Source: Pukyongia sp963768085
GTDB lineage: Bacteria; Bacteroidota; Bacteroidia; Flavobacteriales; Flavobacteriaceae
DNA: 64,000 bases
Direction: 5' to 3'
Assembly (NCBI GenBank): GCA_963768085.1
Contig: CAVYGO010000002.1
Location: 540,261-604,260, forward strand
Shown here: positions 61,925-64,000 of the stretch, one piece after another
Position numbering within the stretch: position 1 is the first letter of the stretch
Layout: each line of letters starts with the position of its first letter
Made by a program: the position numbers and the translations under genes
The notes under the pieces: model-generated
Database searches by the model: none
The model's input: only the letters and a program-made list of their open reading frames with translations
What the model was told of the DNA's origin: nothing

Positions 61925-63611
61925 TCACCAGCTCCCACCACCACCACCACCAAAGCCCCCACCGGAGGAACCTCCACCACCCGAGCCGCTGCTGGAGGGT
62001 GAACTTACCATGGTCGACTGTGTTGCTGTGATCGCGCTGGAAAAAGATTTAGAAAACTGGTGCATATTGAAATGCCCGTGGGTATGGGAGGAATACCAGC
62101 TGGGTGGTTCCAGTTTCATGGCTTCGAATTTACGCGCCCATACCTTAAAAGTGCCAAATGCCAGGGCATAACCCATCGTCGATTCAAAATACACCGGACT
62201 CTCTTTCAGAAGCATCTTCAGTTTGTTCTCCTCGGCCGTTTTTATAAATTCCCTGAATCCCTTCAGTTCCGAAAACACCACATCGCCTTTCTTGTTCTTC
62301 TTGATCATAAATATGTTCAGAATAAACAATAGGATGAAGGTCACAAACATCAGTATCGCGCCCAGGAAGCCCCATAAATACAGGCTTAACGGAACAAATA
62401 GCAGCAGCAAAACGAATAATGCACCCCAGATACAGCCTCGTCGCCTTCCGCGACTTCGGAAAATAATACTGCTGGGCGGCTTTTCTAAGCTGCGTCTTTG
62501 CACTACTCATCGTAGTGTGAAATTTGTTTTTCAGACTGCTTACCAGCACCTCATCTTTTCCGCCGCTAAAAAGTCCGTCAAAGATCTTGCGTTCGTAATT
62601 AGGAGCATCGCCGGGAATGTCTTTTAACTTGATGATCTTGACATCATCTTTGGAAAACCAGCCTTTGTTGTCGATCTCCTCCATGCGTATATGGCCCCTG
62701 TGCCCCCAGTACGGGATCAGGGAGATAAGATCGGCGGTATCCTCCCTGTCGTTGATCAGGAAGCCGGCCATGGCGGGATCCATGCCTTCCGGCGGATAAT
62801 AACTGGTAGTGGTCGTTACGCGGGTGTCCTTGCCAAACTTCTTCCAAAGCATATAGAAGCCGGAAATAAGCAGTGCCATAATGATCGTAAAGCCGTAGTT
62901 GGTCCAGAAAGGAAAGAACGGTTTCACCTCCGCAATACTGCCCGGGTTGAAGTTAACGAGTACGGTGACCGCCTGGCCATAGGAAGAGATCACTCCTTCC
63001 TTGCTGCTGCCCGAAAAGACATTCCCCGTATAGTCCGTAGTAAAATCCTTGCTGGGCATGGTATTCCCCGTATTCCCGGAGTACACAAAGATATTGGCCC
63101 CGTCTACGGTGGTATTTTCCGGCAGGTGAACTCTGAAATCAATCGAATTAAAGGGTGCGTACCACTGGGTAGGTTTCAGGTTCCAGTAGAAACGGGTATC
63201 CCGTTCTTCGTAGAGAAAGGCATTGGTCACCCGGTATCGGATCTCATACTGCTGCGGACCAAAAACATATTTGTTGGCATCCCCTATTTTGATCTTCACC
63301 CAGCCTTCCAGTTTTCGTGAGAATTTATTGTTGATATCCGACTTATGGCCCGGCACCTCAATATTATCGATACGGATGGTGCGTTTCTCTTTCTTCCCTT
63401 CGGAAGTAAGCATGTCGTATTTAGTCTGGATGGTCCTGTAAATTCCGTGTTTATCCTGGGTGAAGTTCACATCGTATTTTTCCACCACATCGAAATAGCC
63501 TTCTTCGCTGATATAGATATCCACGGTAAAATTCTCTACGATAAACCCCTGGGCATAGCCGAGGCTTAGCGTGAAAAGCGCAATGAATACGGTAAGTATA
63601 TGTTTCTTCAT
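61925..63611 (-). pseudogene. DUF2207 family membrane protein, interrupted by a frameshift
   Basis: The N-terminal frame (62184-63611) has a signal peptide, the DUF2207 domain (VEKYDVNFTQDKHGIYRTI, FNSIDFRVHLPENT) and a membrane helix. It is coherent up to about AAQQYYF, then turns into an unrelated string. The C-terminal frame (61925-62503) carries the two remaining helices (IWGALFVLLLLFVPLSLYLW) and the normal glycine-rich end. The frames meet around the TTTT run at 62460-62463 (minus strand), where one extra T would explain the shift. Either a real mutation or a base-call error; the family function is unknown. Confidence 0.8.
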
Positions 63612-63624
63612 TGGACCCCCGTGA

Positions 63625-64000
63625 TTACGTAAAGTCTACTTCTATGTTCTCACGACTCTCGTCCCCCGCCTCGAAGAAGTCGAAGTGCTTGTAGTTAAAG
63701 ATAGCTGCAAAGAGCACGCCCGGGAAGCTTTCCCCGTAGGTGTTGTTCTCGCGCACGGTACCGTTGTAGTAGCGACGGCTGCGTTCCAGGTTCTCTTCTA
63801 TCTCGCTGAGCTTCTGTTGCAGGTCGATAAAGTTCATATTGGCCTTCAGGTCCGGGTAGGCTTCCCCTAATGCAAAAATAGACCTCAGCGTCTGCTGCAG
63901 GGCATTCTCGGCTTTTATTTGTCCGTTGATATCATCGCTGGGCACGGCCATGGCATTGTTTCTGCGCGTTGATCACATTTTCCAGGGTGGTCTTTTCGTG
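63625..64000 (-). pseudogene. LemA family protein, partial and frameshifted
   Basis: The C-terminal frame (to base 63951) reads AMAVPSDD, FIDLQQKLSEIEENLERSRRYYNG and FPGVLFAAIF, the LemA signature. Above it an in-frame TGA blocks the same frame, whereas the adjacent frame gives EKTTLENVINA, the expected preceding LemA piece. An extra C in a GCGCG run at about 63963-63967 would restore INA-RNNAM. The N-terminal third lies outside the window. LemA and DUF2207 genes are commonly paired. Confidence 0.75.

Overview
The window reads as a chromosomal piece of a Bacteroidota member, most likely a marine-type Flavobacteriaceae. The evidence is a type IX secretion (T9SS) sorting domain, a TonB-dependent receptor, many Bacteroidota-specific families (DUF4290, DUF2911, DUF493, START-like, DUF5117-type metalloprotease), GT9 glycosyltransfer, and promoters of the Bacteroidota form TTG-N19/21-TAnnTTTG. 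Shine-Dalgarno sequences are nearly absent, yet there is a perfect one inside prfB where it drives programmed frameshifting. About 60 protein genes and one tRNA (Met, CAT) are supported. No rRNA, CRISPR array, prophage or intact insertion sequence is seen.

Layout. 0-12 kb: end of a GNAT gene; two PLP enzymes resembling the cysteate synthase / cysteate acyltransferase pair of sulfonolipid (capnine) synthesis; an S9 peptidase lipoprotein; YbaB; a thioredoxin-like protein; an OmpA-family porin-like protein; YegP; threonine aldolase; a zinc metalloprotease. 12-20 kb: prfB with its recoding site, a secreted amidohydrolase, then a compact run of HAD phosphatase, PfkB kinase, a helical unknown, YceI, ArsC-like and a TonB-dependent receptor. 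20-27 kb: fumC, a membrane protein ending in a LuxR-like helix-turn-helix, the fused CcsB-CcsA cytochrome c assembly protein, group III truncated haemoglobin. 27-36 kb: DUF2520 / KdsC / UbiA prenyltransferase / GNAT / Maf / lipoprotein / MscS, then PIG-L deacetylase, a 35-residue membrane microprotein and a sodium:solute symporter. 36-43 kb: an AraC regulator facing a small secreted protein, a T9SS cargo protein, DUF2911, and a SRPBCC-SDR-photolyase operon with a palindromic operator. 43-52.7 kb: murA, DUF4290, DUF493, then AAA ATPase-recQ-fmt, HU, YqgE, aminotransferase IV and a START-like protein.

From about 50.7 kb onward the character changes. Noncoding repeats become frequent: hairpin elements, a 96-bp direct repeat beside the tRNA, an identical 112-bp duplication, an 82-133-bp irregular array, and a pair of 266-bp inverted repeats that bracket a GT4-GT9 fusion glycosyltransferase and a DGYY-repeat lipoprotein. 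A sigma-70-like protein, DUF2267, DUF2892 and a YfcC-type transporter lie among them. At the right edge a LemA / DUF2207 gene pair carries two separate frameshifts, which are either decay or sequence errors.

Functionally the window is mostly housekeeping plus envelope biology. Envelope and lipid genes are well represented (possible sulfonolipid pair, KdsC, UbiA, MurA with Asp in place of the usual catalytic Cys, OmpA, GT fusion, YceI, LemA/DUF2207). Stress and light response is represented by the photolyase operon, HU, trHb and ArsC. The most original signals are the capnine-like pair, the photolyase palindrome, the 70-nt structured 3' element after the membrane LuxR-like gene, the symporter-linked microprotein, and the repeat family with its boxed GT cassette.
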